Source: Dyella subtropica (GTDB lineage: Bacteria; Pseudomonadota; Gammaproteobacteria; Xanthomonadales; Rhodanobacteraceae). From it: DNA of 33,333 bases. A program made the position numbers and the translations under genes. The stretch spans positions 1 through 33,333 of the forward strand of contig NZ_JAPDPD010000031.1 of the NCBI RefSeq assembly GCF_026283965.1. The letters are read 5' to 3'. The notes beneath the pieces are model-generated. The model was given only the letters and a program-made list of their open reading frames with translations, searched no databases and was not told the DNA's origin. Shown here piece by piece: positions 24,436-33,114 of the stretch. How positions within the stretch are numbered: position 1 is the stretch's first letter; each line of letters starts with the position of its first letter.

Positions 24436-25443
24436 ATGAGACGATTTCCACTGATAGTGTTCTTGGCCTTGGGCGCTGTGTTCTACGGCGTGGCTGCACA
24501 GGCGCAGGACCATCGCCTGCTCAATGTGTCGTTCGATCCCACGCGCGAGCTTTACAAGGAGGCGAATACCGCCTTTGCTGCCTCCTGGAAGCAGCAGACC
24601 GGCAAGGACGTGCGTGTAACCACTTCCAACGGCGGCTCAGGCAAGCAGTCGCGCGCGGTGCAGGACGGCCTGGAAGCGGACGTCGTTACGCTTGCCCTGG
24701 CCTGGGATATCGACGTTTTGGCCGATCGCGGCCTGCTGGCCAAAGATTGGCAATCGCGGCTGCCCGATCACAGCACGCCGTACACCTCGACCGTAGTGTT
24801 CCTGGTGCGCAAGGGCAATCCCAAGCAGATCCACGACTGGCCAGATCTGGTGCGCGAGGGCGTGCAGGTGATCACGCCCAATCCCAAGTCTTCCGGTGGG
24901 GCGCGCTGGAATTTCCTGGCGGCGTGGGGCTGGGCGCTGCGCCAGCCGGGCGGCAACACGGATAAGGCGCGCGCCTATGTAACCCAGCTGTACCTCCACG
25001 TGCCCGTGCTCGATGCCGGCGCGCGCGGCGCCACCAATACTTTCGTCCAGCGCGGCATCGGCGATGTACTGATCGCCTGGGAGAGCGAGGCGCTGCAATC
25101 GCAGCAGGAGCTGGGCAAGGACAAGTTCGACATCGTGGTGCCTTCGTTGAGCATCCTGGCCGAGCCGCCAGTGGCGGTGGTCGACAAGGTGGCCGACAAG
25201 CACGGCACCCGCCAGCTGGCCGAGGCCTATCTGAAGTTCTTGTACACGCCGGAAGGGCAGGATCTGGTGGCGCGCCATTTCTATCGGCCACGGCTGCCCG
25301 CCGTCACCGAGAAGTACGCCGCCCAGTTCGCGCCGGTGAAGACCTTCACGCTGGCCGAAGCGTTTGGCGACTGGCGCCAGGCGCAAGCCACGTACTTCGC
25401 CGACGGCGGCGTGTACGACCAGATCAGCGAAGCGGGGCATTGA
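24436..25443 (+). CDS. sbp: Sulfate/thiosulfate ABC transporter substrate-binding protein
   Basis: The 335-residue product begins with a signal peptide ([24 protein letters not shown]). The mature protein follows the Sbp/CysP family: [80 protein letters not shown], then [22 protein letters not shown]. It captures sulfate or thiosulfate in the periplasm and delivers it to the CysT/CysW channel. Sulfate and thiosulfate preference cannot be decided from sequence by eye. First gene of a four-gene operon; cysT begins 4 bases after its stop. Confidence 0.96.
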   Translation: MRRFPLIVFLALGAVFYGVAAQAQDHRLLNVSFDPTRELYKEANTAFAASWKQQTGKDVRVTTSNGGSGKQSRAVQDGLEADVVTLALAWDIDVLADRGLLAKDWQSRLPDHSTPYTSTVVFLVRKGNPKQIHDWPDLVREGVQVITPNPKSSGGARWNFLAAWGWALRQPGGNTDKARAYVTQLYLHVPVLDAGARGATNTFVQRGIGDVLIAWESEALQSQQELGKDKFDIVVPSLSILAEPPVAVVDKVADKHGTRQLAEAYLKFLYTPEGQDLVARHFYRPRLPAVTEKYAAQFAPVKTFTLAEAFGDWRQAQATYFADGGVYDQISEAGH

Positions 25444-25447
25444 ACTC

Positions 25448-26272
25448 ATGCGCAACCGCGCCATGCCAGGATTTGGCTTGAGCCTGGGCATCACGCTGGC
25501 CTGGCTGGGCGGCATAGTGTTGCTGCCCTTGTCCGCATTGGCGTGGAAGGCCGGCAGCGTGGGGGCGTCGACGTGGTGGGCGCAGATCGGCAGCCGCCGC
25601 GTGCTCTACGCCCTGCAACTCAGTTTTGGCGGCGCGCTGGTGGCCGCTGCGATCGACGTGCTGCTGGGCCTGCTGCTGGCCTGGGTGCTGGTGCGTTACC
25701 GTTTTCCGTTGCGCCGCGTGTGCGATGCCCTGGTCGACTTGCCGTTCGCCCTGCCCACCGCGGTGGCCGGCATTGCCTTGACCGCGCTGTACGCACCGAA
25801 TGGTTGGATCGGACGTCTATTGCAGCCGCTGGGTGTGCAGGTGGCCTACACCCGCCTTGGGGTGCTGCTGGCGATGGTCTTCGTGGGCTTGCCGTTTGTG
25901 GTACGCACCTTGCAGCCGGTGCTGGAAAGCCTGGAGCACGAAGTGGAAGAGGCCGCCCGCACGCTCGGGGCGAGCCGGTGGCAAAACTTCCGCCGCGTCC
26001 TGTTGCCGATGTTGATGCCCACCTTGCTTACCGGTTTCGCCCTGGCGCTGGCACGCGCGGTGGGTGAATACGGTTCGGTGATCTACATCTCCGGCAATCT
26101 GCCGATGCGCACGGAGATCGTGCCGCTGCTGATCGTGCAGAAGATCGACGCGGGCGGCGATACCGGTCCAGCCGCGGTGCTGGGCGCCGTGATGCTGGCG
26201 GCTTCGCTGCTGGTGTTGCTCACGGTGAGTCTGTTGCAGCGTTGGAACCGTCGCTGGATGGAGGTGGGCTGA
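25448..26272 (+). CDS. cysT: Sulfate/thiosulfate ABC transporter permease CysT
   Basis: The 274-residue product starts at the ATG at 25448, four bases after sbp; the longer open frame lies inside sbp. It is a six-helix inner-membrane permease with the family motifs VDLPFALPTAVAGIALTALYAPNGWIG and the EAA loop EVEEAARTLGASRWQNFRRVLLPMLMPTL, which contacts the CysA ATPase. Near the C-terminus GEYGSVIYISGNLPMRTEIVPLLI matches the usual CysT sequence. It forms a heterodimeric channel with CysW, whose start overlaps the CysT stop by one base (TGATG). Confidence 0.96.
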   Translation: MRNRAMPGFGLSLGITLAWLGGIVLLPLSALAWKAGSVGASTWWAQIGSRRVLYALQLSFGGALVAAAIDVLLGLLLAWVLVRYRFPLRRVCDALVDLPFALPTAVAGIALTALYAPNGWIGRLLQPLGVQVAYTRLGVLLAMVFVGLPFVVRTLQPVLESLEHEVEEAARTLGASRWQNFRRVLLPMLMPTLLTGFALALARAVGEYGSVIYISGNLPMRTEIVPLLIVQKIDAGGDTGPAAVLGAVMLAASLLVLLTVSLLQRWNRRWMEVG

Positions 26273-27150
26273 TGGCCACACTCGACAGTCATGCCACGTA
26301 TCGCCCCCGCGGGCTGGGCGTATCCGTGGGGCAGGGCGTGCTGATCGCGCTGGCGTTGCTATGCGTGGCCGGCCTGCTGTTGCTGCCGCTGCTGGTGGTC
26401 TTCGCCGAGGCGTTTGGCAAGGGTTGGGCGGTGTTCGTTGCCGCTATCGCCGATCCCGATGCGCGCACCGCCGTGTGGCTGACGCTGACGGTCGCCGCCA
26501 TCGCCGTGCCGGCGAACATGGTGTTCGGTCTGGCCGCGGCCTGGCTGATGACGCACTACGACTTTCGCGGCAAGCAACTGCTGGGCGCACTGATCGACCT
26601 GCCGTTCTCGGTTTCGCCGGTGGTAGCCGGTCTCGTCTGCGTGCTGGTGTATGGCGTAAACGGCTGGTTCGGCGGGTGGCTCGATGCGCATGGCGTGCGG
26701 GTGATCTTTGCGGTGCCGGGTTTGGTGTTGGCCACGGTGTTCGTCGCGTTTCCTTTCGTGGCGCGTGAACTGATTCCGTTGATGCAGACGCTAGGCAACG
26801 AAGAGGAGCACGCCGCCCGCACGCTCGGTGCGAGTGGCTGGCAGATTTTCTTCCGCGTGACCCTGCCCAAAGTGCGCTGGGCACTGCTCTACGGTGTGTT
26901 GCTGAGCAACGCCCGCAGCATGGGCGAATTCGGCGCGGTGTCGGTGGTATCGGGCCATTTGCCCGGTCTCACCAACACCTTGCCGCTGCAGGTGGACCAG
27001 GTCTACAACGGTGGCAGCGCCAGCGCGATCGCCGCAGCCTTCGCACTGGCGTCACTGCTGGCCTTGCTCACTCTGTTGACCTTGCTGATCAAGCGGCTGG
27101 TGGAATGGCGGCATGGGGGTGAGTTGGCGCACCCGGTACGACGGCATTGA
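26272..27150 (+). CDS. cysW: Sulfate/thiosulfate ABC transporter permease CysW
   Basis: The 292-residue product starts at the ATG at 26272, sharing one base with the CysT stop; ten further in-frame codons upstream lie inside cysT. It has six membrane helices, with LLLPLLVVFAEAFGKGW early, LIDLPFSVSPVVAGLVCVLVYG in the middle and the EAA loop EEEHAARTLGASGWQIFFRVTLPKVRWALLYGVLLS. NARSMGEFGAVSVVSGHLPGLTNTLPLQVDQVYN is the characteristic CysW stretch. It pairs with CysT. A 12-base gap separates it from cysA. Confidence 0.96.
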   Translation: MATLDSHATYRPRGLGVSVGQGVLIALALLCVAGLLLLPLLVVFAEAFGKGWAVFVAAIADPDARTAVWLTLTVAAIAVPANMVFGLAAAWLMTHYDFRGKQLLGALIDLPFSVSPVVAGLVCVLVYGVNGWFGGWLDAHGVRVIFAVPGLVLATVFVAFPFVARELIPLMQTLGNEEEHAARTLGASGWQIFFRVTLPKVRWALLYGVLLSNARSMGEFGAVSVVSGHLPGLTNTLPLQVDQVYNGGSASAIAAAFALASLLALLTLLTLLIKRLVEWRHGGELAHPVRRH

Positions 27151-27162
27151 GACGGTAATCGC

Positions 27163-28320
27163 ATGAGTATTTCCATTAATGGCCTGACCCGCCGCTACGG
27201 CTCTTTCAGCGCACTGGAACGCGTGTCGCTGGATGTCGCCGAAGGCGAGTTTGTCGCGCTGCTGGGCCCGTCTGGTTCGGGCAAGAGCACACTGCTGCGC
27301 ATCCTTGCCGGCCTCGACGATCCCGATCAGGGAAGCGTGCTGCGCGACGGTGAAGACCTGCTCGCCCTGGATGCCCGGCAGCGCCGCGTCGGCCTGGTGT
27401 TCCAGCACTACGCTCTGTTCGCCCACATGACCGTGACCGAGAACGTGGCCTTTGGCCTGCGCGTTCGCCCACGTGCGCAGCGGCCGTCGCGTCGCGAGAT
27501 CCTGGCGCGGGTGGACGAGTTGCTGCGCCGTGTGCAATTGGAAGGCTTGGCGCGTCGCTACCCGGCACAACTCTCCGGCGGCCAGCGCCAACGCGTGGCG
27601 CTGGCGCGCGCGCTGGCCGTGGAGCCGTCGTTGCTCCTGCTGGACGAGCCGTTCGGCGCGCTCGACGCCCAGGTGCGCGTGACCCTTCGCGGCTGGCTGC
27701 GTGAGCTGCAGCGATCGCTTGGCCTGACTACGCTACTGGTGACGCACGACCAGGACGAAGCGCTCGAACTGGCCGATCGCGTGGTGGTCATGAACCAGGG
27801 CCGCATCGAGCAGATCGGTACGCCCAGTGAAATCTATCGCGAGCCGGCGACGCCCTTTGTCTACGGTTTCATCGGACGTTCGAACCATATCGAAGGGTAC
27901 GTCGAGCGCGACCGCCTGCTGCTTGGCGGGCATGCGATACGTGGCGAGTTGCCGCCGGACCTCGGCGGTCAGCGGGTGAATGTCTGGCTGCGTCCGGAGC
28001 ATGCCGTGTTGTCATCGCGCAGCGACATCGGATGGACCGCACGCATCGTGCGCCTCGCACAGGCCGGCGGCGTGATACGCGCCACGCTGGCGATGCATGG
28101 CGAAGGCGTGCAGATGGAAGCCGAATGGACCGCCGGTGAAGTGACGGCGCGTGGCTTGGCGGAAGGCGATACGGTGACAGTGCAATTGCGCGAGCTGACC
28201 TTGTTCACCGAGGTTGGAGGCGGCCAACGTCGTGACGTGTTTCGTCCGTTTCGCGATGGCATGAGCCCTGCTTCAGGCGGTGCGATCGATATGGGGCCCT
28301 GGTTGCATCGCAAGGCCTGA
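27163..28320 (+). CDS. cysA: Sulfate/thiosulfate import ATP-binding protein CysA
   Basis: The 385-residue product powers the transporter. The ABC domain has Walker A GPSGSGKS (residues 35-42), the Q-loop VFQHYALFAHMTV, signature LSGGQRQRVALARALA, Walker B LLLLDEPFGALDAQVR and the switch His in LLVTHDQDEALELADR. After about residue 240 a TOBE-type regulatory domain follows (VNVWLRPEHAVL and TVQLRELTLF). An insertion-like stretch and a longer C-terminal tail make it somewhat larger than the E. coli protein (365). It is the last gene of the operon; no T-rich terminator is seen downstream. Confidence 0.96.
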   Translation: MSISINGLTRRYGSFSALERVSLDVAEGEFVALLGPSGSGKSTLLRILAGLDDPDQGSVLRDGEDLLALDARQRRVGLVFQHYALFAHMTVTENVAFGLRVRPRAQRPSRREILARVDELLRRVQLEGLARRYPAQLSGGQRQRVALARALAVEPSLLLLDEPFGALDAQVRVTLRGWLRELQRSLGLTTLLVTHDQDEALELADRVVVMNQGRIEQIGTPSEIYREPATPFVYGFIGRSNHIEGYVERDRLLLGGHAIRGELPPDLGGQRVNVWLRPEHAVLSSRSDIGWTARIVRLAQAGGVIRATLAMHGEGVQMEAEWTAGEVTARGLAEGDTVTVQLRELTLFTEVGGGQRRDVFRPFRDGMSPASGGAIDMGPWLHRKA

Positions 28321-28790
28321 AGAAGCCCGGCTCGTCTTCACGGCGTCTTCTCCATGCCGATTGCGCCCAGCCCTGGCGGGCAGGTCACCGATCCGCCGGT
28401 ACGTGCTGTTTCCATAGCCCATTTGGCCGTCAAGATGGCCGAATCGGCGAAAGCGGGTCAACTGGCACGTTTCTTTCATGACCCTATGTGCTAAAGACTG
28501 CATGGCCACTGACGTAGGCGTGCAGCCGTGTCAGAATGACTCGCGGATCGCTCAGCCATACCGCCTTCTGCGAGTACGGCGGAACGGCGAGCCGGGGTAA
28601 GCGTGATTTTCATCACATATTTCGACACGCCCCCTTTTGACCGGTCCATTGACGTAGCGCACAGGGTCATTACGTTCGATCATCAGCGGCAGGGGCGGTG
28701 CCCCACGCAAGAGCAAGATCCAGCGTGCAGCGAACGGAAGTCGCGGCAGACACGTGAAGGATGATGGCGACGACGGGGAGGGATGCTGTT
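28321..28790 (+). other. Gene-free spacer between cysA and the MASE1 gene
   Basis: This 470-base stretch has no supported gene. A GTG-started 78-codon minus-strand frame (28273-28509) has no ribosome-binding site and overlaps cysA, so it is not called. The region does contain a CRP/Clp-type palindrome (28602-28617) and a loose promoter-like pair, TTGACG at 28649 and TACGTT at 28671, between that palindrome and the MASE1 start. Confidence 0.6.
28599..28622. promoter_or_regulatory. CRP/Clp-type binding site
   Basis: CGTGATTTTCATCACA (28602-28617) matches the CRP-family consensus TGTGA-N6-TCACA at nine of ten specified positions, and the flanks (AAG before, TATTT after) also fit. Clp, the Xanthomonadales CRP homologue that responds to cyclic di-GMP in Xanthomonas, recognises essentially the same sequence. 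The centre is about 180 bases upstream of the MASE1 gene start. The match is seen; which gene it controls is inferred. Confidence 0.65.
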
Positions 28791-30452
28791 ATGCAGGAAG
28801 GAACGGCGCGGTTTGCATGGGTTCGCCACTTGGCTGTGGTGGTCGTTTATGCAGCTTTGTACGTAGGACTTCGTAGCGTATCGGTCTCCAACTGGAATCT
28901 GCCCGCGGGCCTCCGTCTGGCCTGCCTGTTGCTCGTGCCGTATCGGTACTGGCCGGCGCTGGTGCTCGGCGAGGCTATCCCGGTCGGTTATCAGGCCTGG
29001 CTTAACCAGGATCAATTCGGCTGGGCATGGGCCACGTTCGCGGCTTTCCCGCCCATCGTGCTGTGCGCGCCTGTCGTCGCCTGGTTCCGCCGCCATGCGC
29101 GAATCTTCCAAATGGACGGCCGGCTCGATGTGGCGCCGGTGCTCACCGTGACGCTGCTTGGCGCCGCTCTGACCGCAGCGGGCAACAGCGCCGCGCTGGC
29201 GTCGGTGCACGTTCCCGCTGGCGCGCCGGCGCAGGCCATGACAGCGCAGATCGTGTTTGGCTATTTCCTCGGCAATTATCTCGGCGCGCTCACGCTGATG
29301 CCGGCCGTGCTCGCCGTCCGTAGCTGGCTGGGCGATCGCCTGCCCAGCATGGTTCTGCCGTCGCTGGTGCGCAGCAGCTTGCTTCGCGATGGCCTTGTCG
29401 GGCTGATCCCGGCGTTGGTGGCCTTGGCCTGGGTCGGGTATGCCGGCAATCACGACATCATGCAGGTGTGCCGGATATCCATGTTCCTGCCCGTGGCGTG
29501 GCTGACCCTGCGTCATGGCTGGCGGGGCGCGGCTATTGGCGGCTGTGTCGCAAGCTGTGCCGTGGCACTCACCTCGACCATGGTCCGCGATCCTTCTGTC
29601 ATCCAGGCGCATGCCATCATCGCGTTCGCCATTTCCACCCTGCTCATGTTCGGCGCGCGCATCGTTCACCCTGTGCAGGAAGGAGACCCACGCGAGCGCC
29701 TGGACCGCCGGGAGCATGGCCTGCTGCTCGCTCAGCAAGGTCTCTATCAGGAAGAGCTGCGCATGCGGAACGCTGCCGAAGCGCTGGAGCACGTCGGCCA
29801 GTCCATGCGCGACATGCAGAATCGACTGCTGGAGCGGTTGCGCCACGTTATTCCGGCCAACGAGGAGCGCGCCTATTCCCGTCAGGCCGCGCTCGCCCAG
29901 CACGAGATGCACCGCCTCACCAATGCCCTATACCCGCGCGTCTGGCGTGAACGCGGCGAACCTTCGACGCTGCAAGAAGGGCCTGTTGCCCTCGCGGCAG
30001 CGGCGGTGGGTGCTACTTATCAATGCGATCTGGTCGGGCAGGACCTGAGCCAGCTCGCGTCTGATGTGCATTTGACGCTCTACCGCCTGGCCGGGGAATC
30101 CCTGGTCTACGCCTTGAGCCGTCAGCCGACCCGGCACGTGAACCTGGTGGTTCGCGGCGGGCATAGCCAAGGTCATCGCTGGGTGGTGATGCGGATGGAT
30201 TGCCATCGTGCGGCGGCGTCCGATGGCGGCACGCGGCTGGCGCAGGAGCAGTGGAAGAAGGCCATGTCGCTACTCGGCACCAGTGGCCTCGGCATCGACA
30301 CCATTCGCGAACGCGCGCAGATTTACGGTGGCGAAGTTCACGTACGCGAGAGTGTCGTCGGCTTGCGCGTCACCATTCTTTTGCATGACGCCCTACGTAC
30401 CACGCGACCGGCGGCAGTGAACCCGGAACAACCCCGGGTCACCGCATACTGA
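28791..30452 (+). CDS. MASE1-domain membrane sensor with degenerate histidine-kinase-like C-terminus
   Basis: The start at 28791 is preferred over the ATG at 28761 because GGGGAGGGA lies 7-8 bases before it. The 553-residue product has about eight hydrophobic helices in the first 290 residues, the MASE1 pattern (NLPAGLRLACLLLVPYRYWPALVLGEAIP; GYFLGNYLGALTLMPAVLAV). A predicted coiled coil follows (about 310-360), then a kinase-like region. LAQHEMHRLTNALYP resembles a dimerisation/phospho-acceptor helix, and LYRLAGESLVYALSRQPTRHVNLVV resembles the N box but has Tyr where the Mg-ATP-binding Asn belongs. GLGIDTIRERAQIYGGEVHV is a good G2-type box, while a DxGxG G1 box is not seen. It therefore looks like a pseudokinase or a divergent kinase. 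No response regulator is adjacent. Confidence 0.85.
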   Translation: MQEGTARFAWVRHLAVVVVYAALYVGLRSVSVSNWNLPAGLRLACLLLVPYRYWPALVLGEAIPVGYQAWLNQDQFGWAWATFAAFPPIVLCAPVVAWFRRHARIFQMDGRLDVAPVLTVTLLGAALTAAGNSAALASVHVPAGAPAQAMTAQIVFGYFLGNYLGALTLMPAVLAVRSWLGDRLPSMVLPSLVRSSLLRDGLVGLIPALVALAWVGYAGNHDIMQVCRISMFLPVAWLTLRHGWRGAAIGGCVASCAVALTSTMVRDPSVIQAHAIIAFAISTLLMFGARIVHPVQEGDPRERLDRREHGLLLAQQGLYQEELRMRNAAEALEHVGQSMRDMQNRLLERLRHVIPANEERAYSRQAALAQHEMHRLTNALYPRVWRERGEPSTLQEGPVALAAAAVGATYQCDLVGQDLSQLASDVHLTLYRLAGESLVYALSRQPTRHVNLVVRGGHSQGHRWVVMRMDCHRAAASDGGTRLAQEQWKKAMSLLGTSGLGIDTIRERAQIYGGEVHVRESVVGLRVTILLHDALRTTRPAAVNPEQPRVTAY

Positions 30453-30461
30453 CTAACTAAT

Positions 30462-30516
30462 AAGAGCCTGTCCCCACTATCTGCGCGAGCGATGCAGATA
30501 GTGAGGACAGGCTCTT
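30462..30516. terminator. 23-bp near-perfect hairpin between convergent genes
   Basis: Bases 30462-30484 (starting AAGAGCCTGTCC) pair with 30494-30516 (ending GGACAGGCTCTT) with one mismatch around a 9-base loop. It lies between the plus-strand MASE1 gene (stop 30452) and the minus-strand gene ending at 30539, so it is well placed as a bidirectional 3' end. Flanking T-runs are absent apart from short CTT/AAG ends, and its size and GAGCCTGT ends also resemble a small mobile palindrome. Confidence 0.65.
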
Positions 30517-30538
30517 GGTGTCCAGGATCAGCCTGGGC

Positions 30539-31003
30539 TCAATTTACTCGCGAACTGCACTCCACCGGATCGGTGCAGGTGGATTCCGCAGCAAAGGTCC
30601 GAATGGTGCCATTCGCTTGCGGTGCAACCAGCACCTGGACGGCATCGTCGTGATACACGATCTCCCCCGTCTTGCTGGCTGGTGCCGGCAAAGGATCCTG
30701 CGGTGTGGCCAGGCTCGCGGCATCCGCACCGATCGGCAAGACCAGGAAGTTGCCGCTGGATGCCGCGAATGCGGCGCGCACCTTGCCGTGCAAGTCATTG
30801 ATCTGGATGTAGCGAATACCATCGCGCTCGAACACGTAGACGTGCCAGCGTGGGCTCGAGCTCACGTCTTGAGCGTTGGGCCATGACTGGCCGAGGCCTG
30901 TCGTGCGATGAGCGGCCATCGCGGTGGTCGAAACCACTGCCATTCCTGCCAGCAGCGCGATCGCTGCCAGCTTCTTGAAACTCCGATTCGGCAAATGCCG
31001 CAT
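30539..31003 (-). CDS. Small exported protein of unknown function
   Basis: The start chosen is the ATG at 31001-31003, preceded by AAGGGGA, with a signal peptide (KKLAAIALLAGMAVVSTTAMA, cleavage near residue 30); the frame extends 17 codons upstream without support. The 154-residue product has a mature part with WHVYVFERDGIRYIQINDLHGKVRAAFAASSGNFLVLPIGADAASLATP, suggesting a small beta-rich domain, and two cysteines near the C-terminus (STCTDPVECSS) that could form a disulfide. It is not a family I recognise. Periplasmic location is likely. Two hairpins lie in its upstream region (31037-31088). It converges with the MASE1 gene across the 30462-30516 hairpin. Confidence 0.8.
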   Translation of the reverse strand: MRHLPNRSFKKLAAIALLAGMAVVSTTAMAAHRTTGLGQSWPNAQDVSSSPRWHVYVFERDGIRYIQINDLHGKVRAAFAASSGNFLVLPIGADAASLATPQDPLPAPASKTGEIVYHDDAVQVLVAPQANGTIRTFAAESTCTDPVECSSRVN

Positions 31004-31036
31004 ATACGTCCCCTTCGTAGCAATTCGGTCCGGGCA

Positions 31037-31088
31037 AGATGCCGTAGGCGGCATCTCATTTCAACCAGTGCCAATCCCATTGGCACTG
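31037..31088. promoter_or_regulatory. Two consecutive hairpins upstream of the small exported protein gene
   Basis: AGATGCCG/CGGCATCT (31037-31056, 4-base loop) and CAGTGCCAAT/ATTGGCACTG (31066-31088, 3-base loop) are both perfect. They lie 34-85 bases upstream of the minus-strand start at 31003. Further odd palindromes follow: GCATGAATCATGC (about 31108-31120) and CTGTGTCACAG (31138-31148). They could be 5' UTR structures or repressor operators; neither is followed by a T-run on the minus strand. Confidence 0.5.
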
Positions 31089-31285
31089 CATGTGATTTGC
31101 GCTTCTCGCATGAATCATGCAAGTGCCTTGGCGTGAACTGTGTCACAGCTAATGACGAAAGCATCGAAAGCGAGGTTATCGCAGGAGCACTGTGCTGCGA
31201 TTGAGCGGCATACGATGAAGTATGTGGATCGCCCTGTGCCTTCGACGTCACAGGCCATCGCCTTCCCCTGCCGAAGTGATCCCTA

Positions 31286-32257
31286 TCAAGATGCCTCGCG
31301 CTGCTCACCCTCGACCACTGGCAGCACATCGTGAAAAACGCCGTAGTCGATGTGGCTCATGCCGTCCTCGCCGTCGCTGACAAGATCCAGATAACGGTGA
31401 TTCCAACGCAAGGCGAGATGGCTCCACTGGCGCCGCGCCAACATCGGCTGCGAGGTGGTTTCGTCGACGCCTTCGATGGTCAGCATGATCAGTGCCTCCG
31501 AGCTTTCCAGCGTTTCGGCGGTCGCGCCGTGGAGCGGGCTGCCTTCATCGATGATGTGCATCAGGCTCCAGCTCAGCGAAAAGACTGGGTGCCGGTCGCG
31601 CATCAGTTTCATGTCGTAGATCCGACGAATCCGGAACCCTTCAGGCGACACTTCGCGCTGCAACAGATACAGCGTGGCGGACGCTTCGGCGATCACGTTC
31701 TGCCGCACATTGGCGGCGCGGATCATCAGCGTCGACTGGCCGTTGATGGTGCGGATGATCGGATGATCGGCGAATAGCATCTTGGCGCGCGGTCGCGAGA
31801 ATCGCGAAAAGATCAAACCAGTGACCAGCGCGATGCAGCCCATACCCGTAAAGATTTCCACCGTGGCTATGCAGTGTGCATAGGTCGTCTGTGGATGCAT
31901 GTCGCCATAGCCGACGGTGGCCAGGGTTTCCACACTGAAAAAGAACGCGCCGGGAAAGCCCTTGGGAAACTGGTTCGCAATGGCCTTATCGCCGAGCTGA
32001 TAGAGCAGCGCGAAGCAGGCGTTGAGGAACAGGAAGGCGGTTGCAGCCAGACCGAAGAAGACCGGCCAGCGAATCGTCAGCGCATAGTGGTAGATGTCAT
32101 CCCAGATGCGCCGCGAGAGCCCGTGGCTGACAAACAGGCGACCGCCGATTTCCATCGTGCGGAGTTTTTTCCGAAAAAATGAGCGGCGCTTGACGGCCAT
32201 GGCACGACACCATTCTGAAGCGGTGGAAGAGGGTGCCTTGAATACCACGTCTGACAT
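31286..32257 (-). CDS. Inward-rectifier-type potassium channel (KirBac family)
   Basis: The product from the ATG at 32255-32257 is 323 residues; a TTG one codon earlier and an internal ATG at 32198-32200 are alternatives. The order is that of KirBac: a basic N-terminus with a slide-helix region (SRRIWDDIYHYALTIRW), transmembrane helix 1 (about 65-86), a pore helix with selectivity filter TVGYGD (114-119), transmembrane helix 2 (about 127-150), then a cytoplasmic immunoglobulin-like domain with FSRPRAKMLFADHPII, TLMIRAANVRQNVI and LSWSLMHIIDEGSPLHG. It conducts potassium across the inner membrane with gating by the cytoplasmic domain. It stands alone and is divergent from the lipoprotein gene. 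Confidence 0.94.
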   Translation of the reverse strand: MSDVVFKAPSSTASEWCRAMAVKRRSFFRKKLRTMEIGGRLFVSHGLSRRIWDDIYHYALTIRWPVFFGLAATAFLFLNACFALLYQLGDKAIANQFPKGFPGAFFFSVETLATVGYGDMHPQTTYAHCIATVEIFTGMGCIALVTGLIFSRFSRPRAKMLFADHPIIRTINGQSTLMIRAANVRQNVIAEASATLYLLQREVSPEGFRIRRIYDMKLMRDRHPVFSLSWSLMHIIDEGSPLHGATAETLESSEALIMLTIEGVDETTSQPMLARRQWSHLALRWNHRYLDLVSDGEDGMSHIDYGVFHDVLPVVEGEQREAS

Positions 32258-32424
32258 CAAAGCTCATAGCAGGCTTGAACATCGACACCGGCCTTCTGGT
32301 GCTGACCAGGGACGGGAGGCCTGCTGCTGTCGGGCGCTACCAGTTATATTCTGAAGAGGTCCGTTTCCGACCCAGAGCGGACATAACGGTGCGCGGTGAA
32401 CTGACGTCCTAAGGGGAGAGGTTG

Positions 32425-33114
32425 ATGGGTAAAAAAGGGATGCGCTTGCAGCCGCCGCCCTATCGGATTGTGCGACGCGTTCTGCCATTGCTAGTGCTTG
32501 TTCTCGTCGCATGCCACGATCGGGACAAAAAAGTCGAGGTGCGACACGCGGATGCGCAGCGCGCGGCTGCGGCCGCCATGTCTCACGTCGAGGACCGAAC
32601 GTCGTCATTTGGTTATCAGGCCCAAACGAATGGCGTCGGTGAGAACGGGCCGGTGGTCAACGTCATTGACGTGATTCCATCCTATCGACTGGACGCCTTT
32701 GGCGGTCAATTGATGGGCGACGATCGCGGTGAATTTGGCGGCGAACTGATGTTCCGTGACCAGCAAGAGTCCACGCACTTACTCATGAAGAGAAACGTGC
32801 ATGGCATCTTCCCGATGCCATTTGGCGTGGTTGTTTTCACCGGTCTGGCGCACATGCGCAGCAACGTGGGTGGAACTTACCTTGTCACCGCTTCGCCCGG
32901 ATCGATTCCAGTGGTGACACCGTTTCGGCCGCTCCAAGGGGCGCCGGAAGAAGTGCTCCGCACGTTGTCCGGTGAGCTTGTGTTCAAGGTGTTCAATGGG
33001 CGTTTTGAAAGGAATGAGGCCGGAGAAGGGGTTGAGGCAAAGGACTGCTACTTGATGAAGAAGAGCGGAGAGATCAAGGAGCTGTCTTGCACTTCCATTG
33101 TCATTGTCAACTGA
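32425..33114 (+). CDS. Putative lipoprotein of unknown function
   Basis: The 229-residue product starts at the ATG at 32425, with AAGGGGAGAG upstream (a TTG lies one codon earlier). A basic start is followed by a hydrophobic stretch and a lipobox-like end (VLPLLVLVLVAC, Cys31), predicting lipid attachment to the inner or outer membrane. The mature part is Gly- and charged-residue-rich with SFGYQAQTNGVGENGPVVNVIDVIPSYRLDAFGGQLMGDDRGEFGGELMFRD and two later cysteines (DCYLMKKSGEIKELSCTS). No family is recognised. It is the last complete gene before the transposase fragment; its lower GC and plain codon use near the 3' end may reflect accessory status. Confidence 0.8.
   Translation: MGKKGMRLQPPPYRIVRRVLPLLVLVLVACHDRDKKVEVRHADAQRAAAAAMSHVEDRTSSFGYQAQTNGVGENGPVVNVIDVIPSYRLDAFGGQLMGDDRGEFGGELMFRDQQESTHLLMKRNVHGIFPMPFGVVVFTGLAHMRSNVGGTYLVTASPGSIPVVTPFRPLQGAPEEVLRTLSGELVFKVFNGRFERNEAGEGVEAKDCYLMKKSGEIKELSCTSIVIVN

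Noticed and set aside
28273-28509. 78-codon minus-strand frame in the cysA downstream spacer
   Set aside because: It starts with GTG, lacks a ribosome-binding site, overlaps the cysA 3' end, and matches nothing recognisable.
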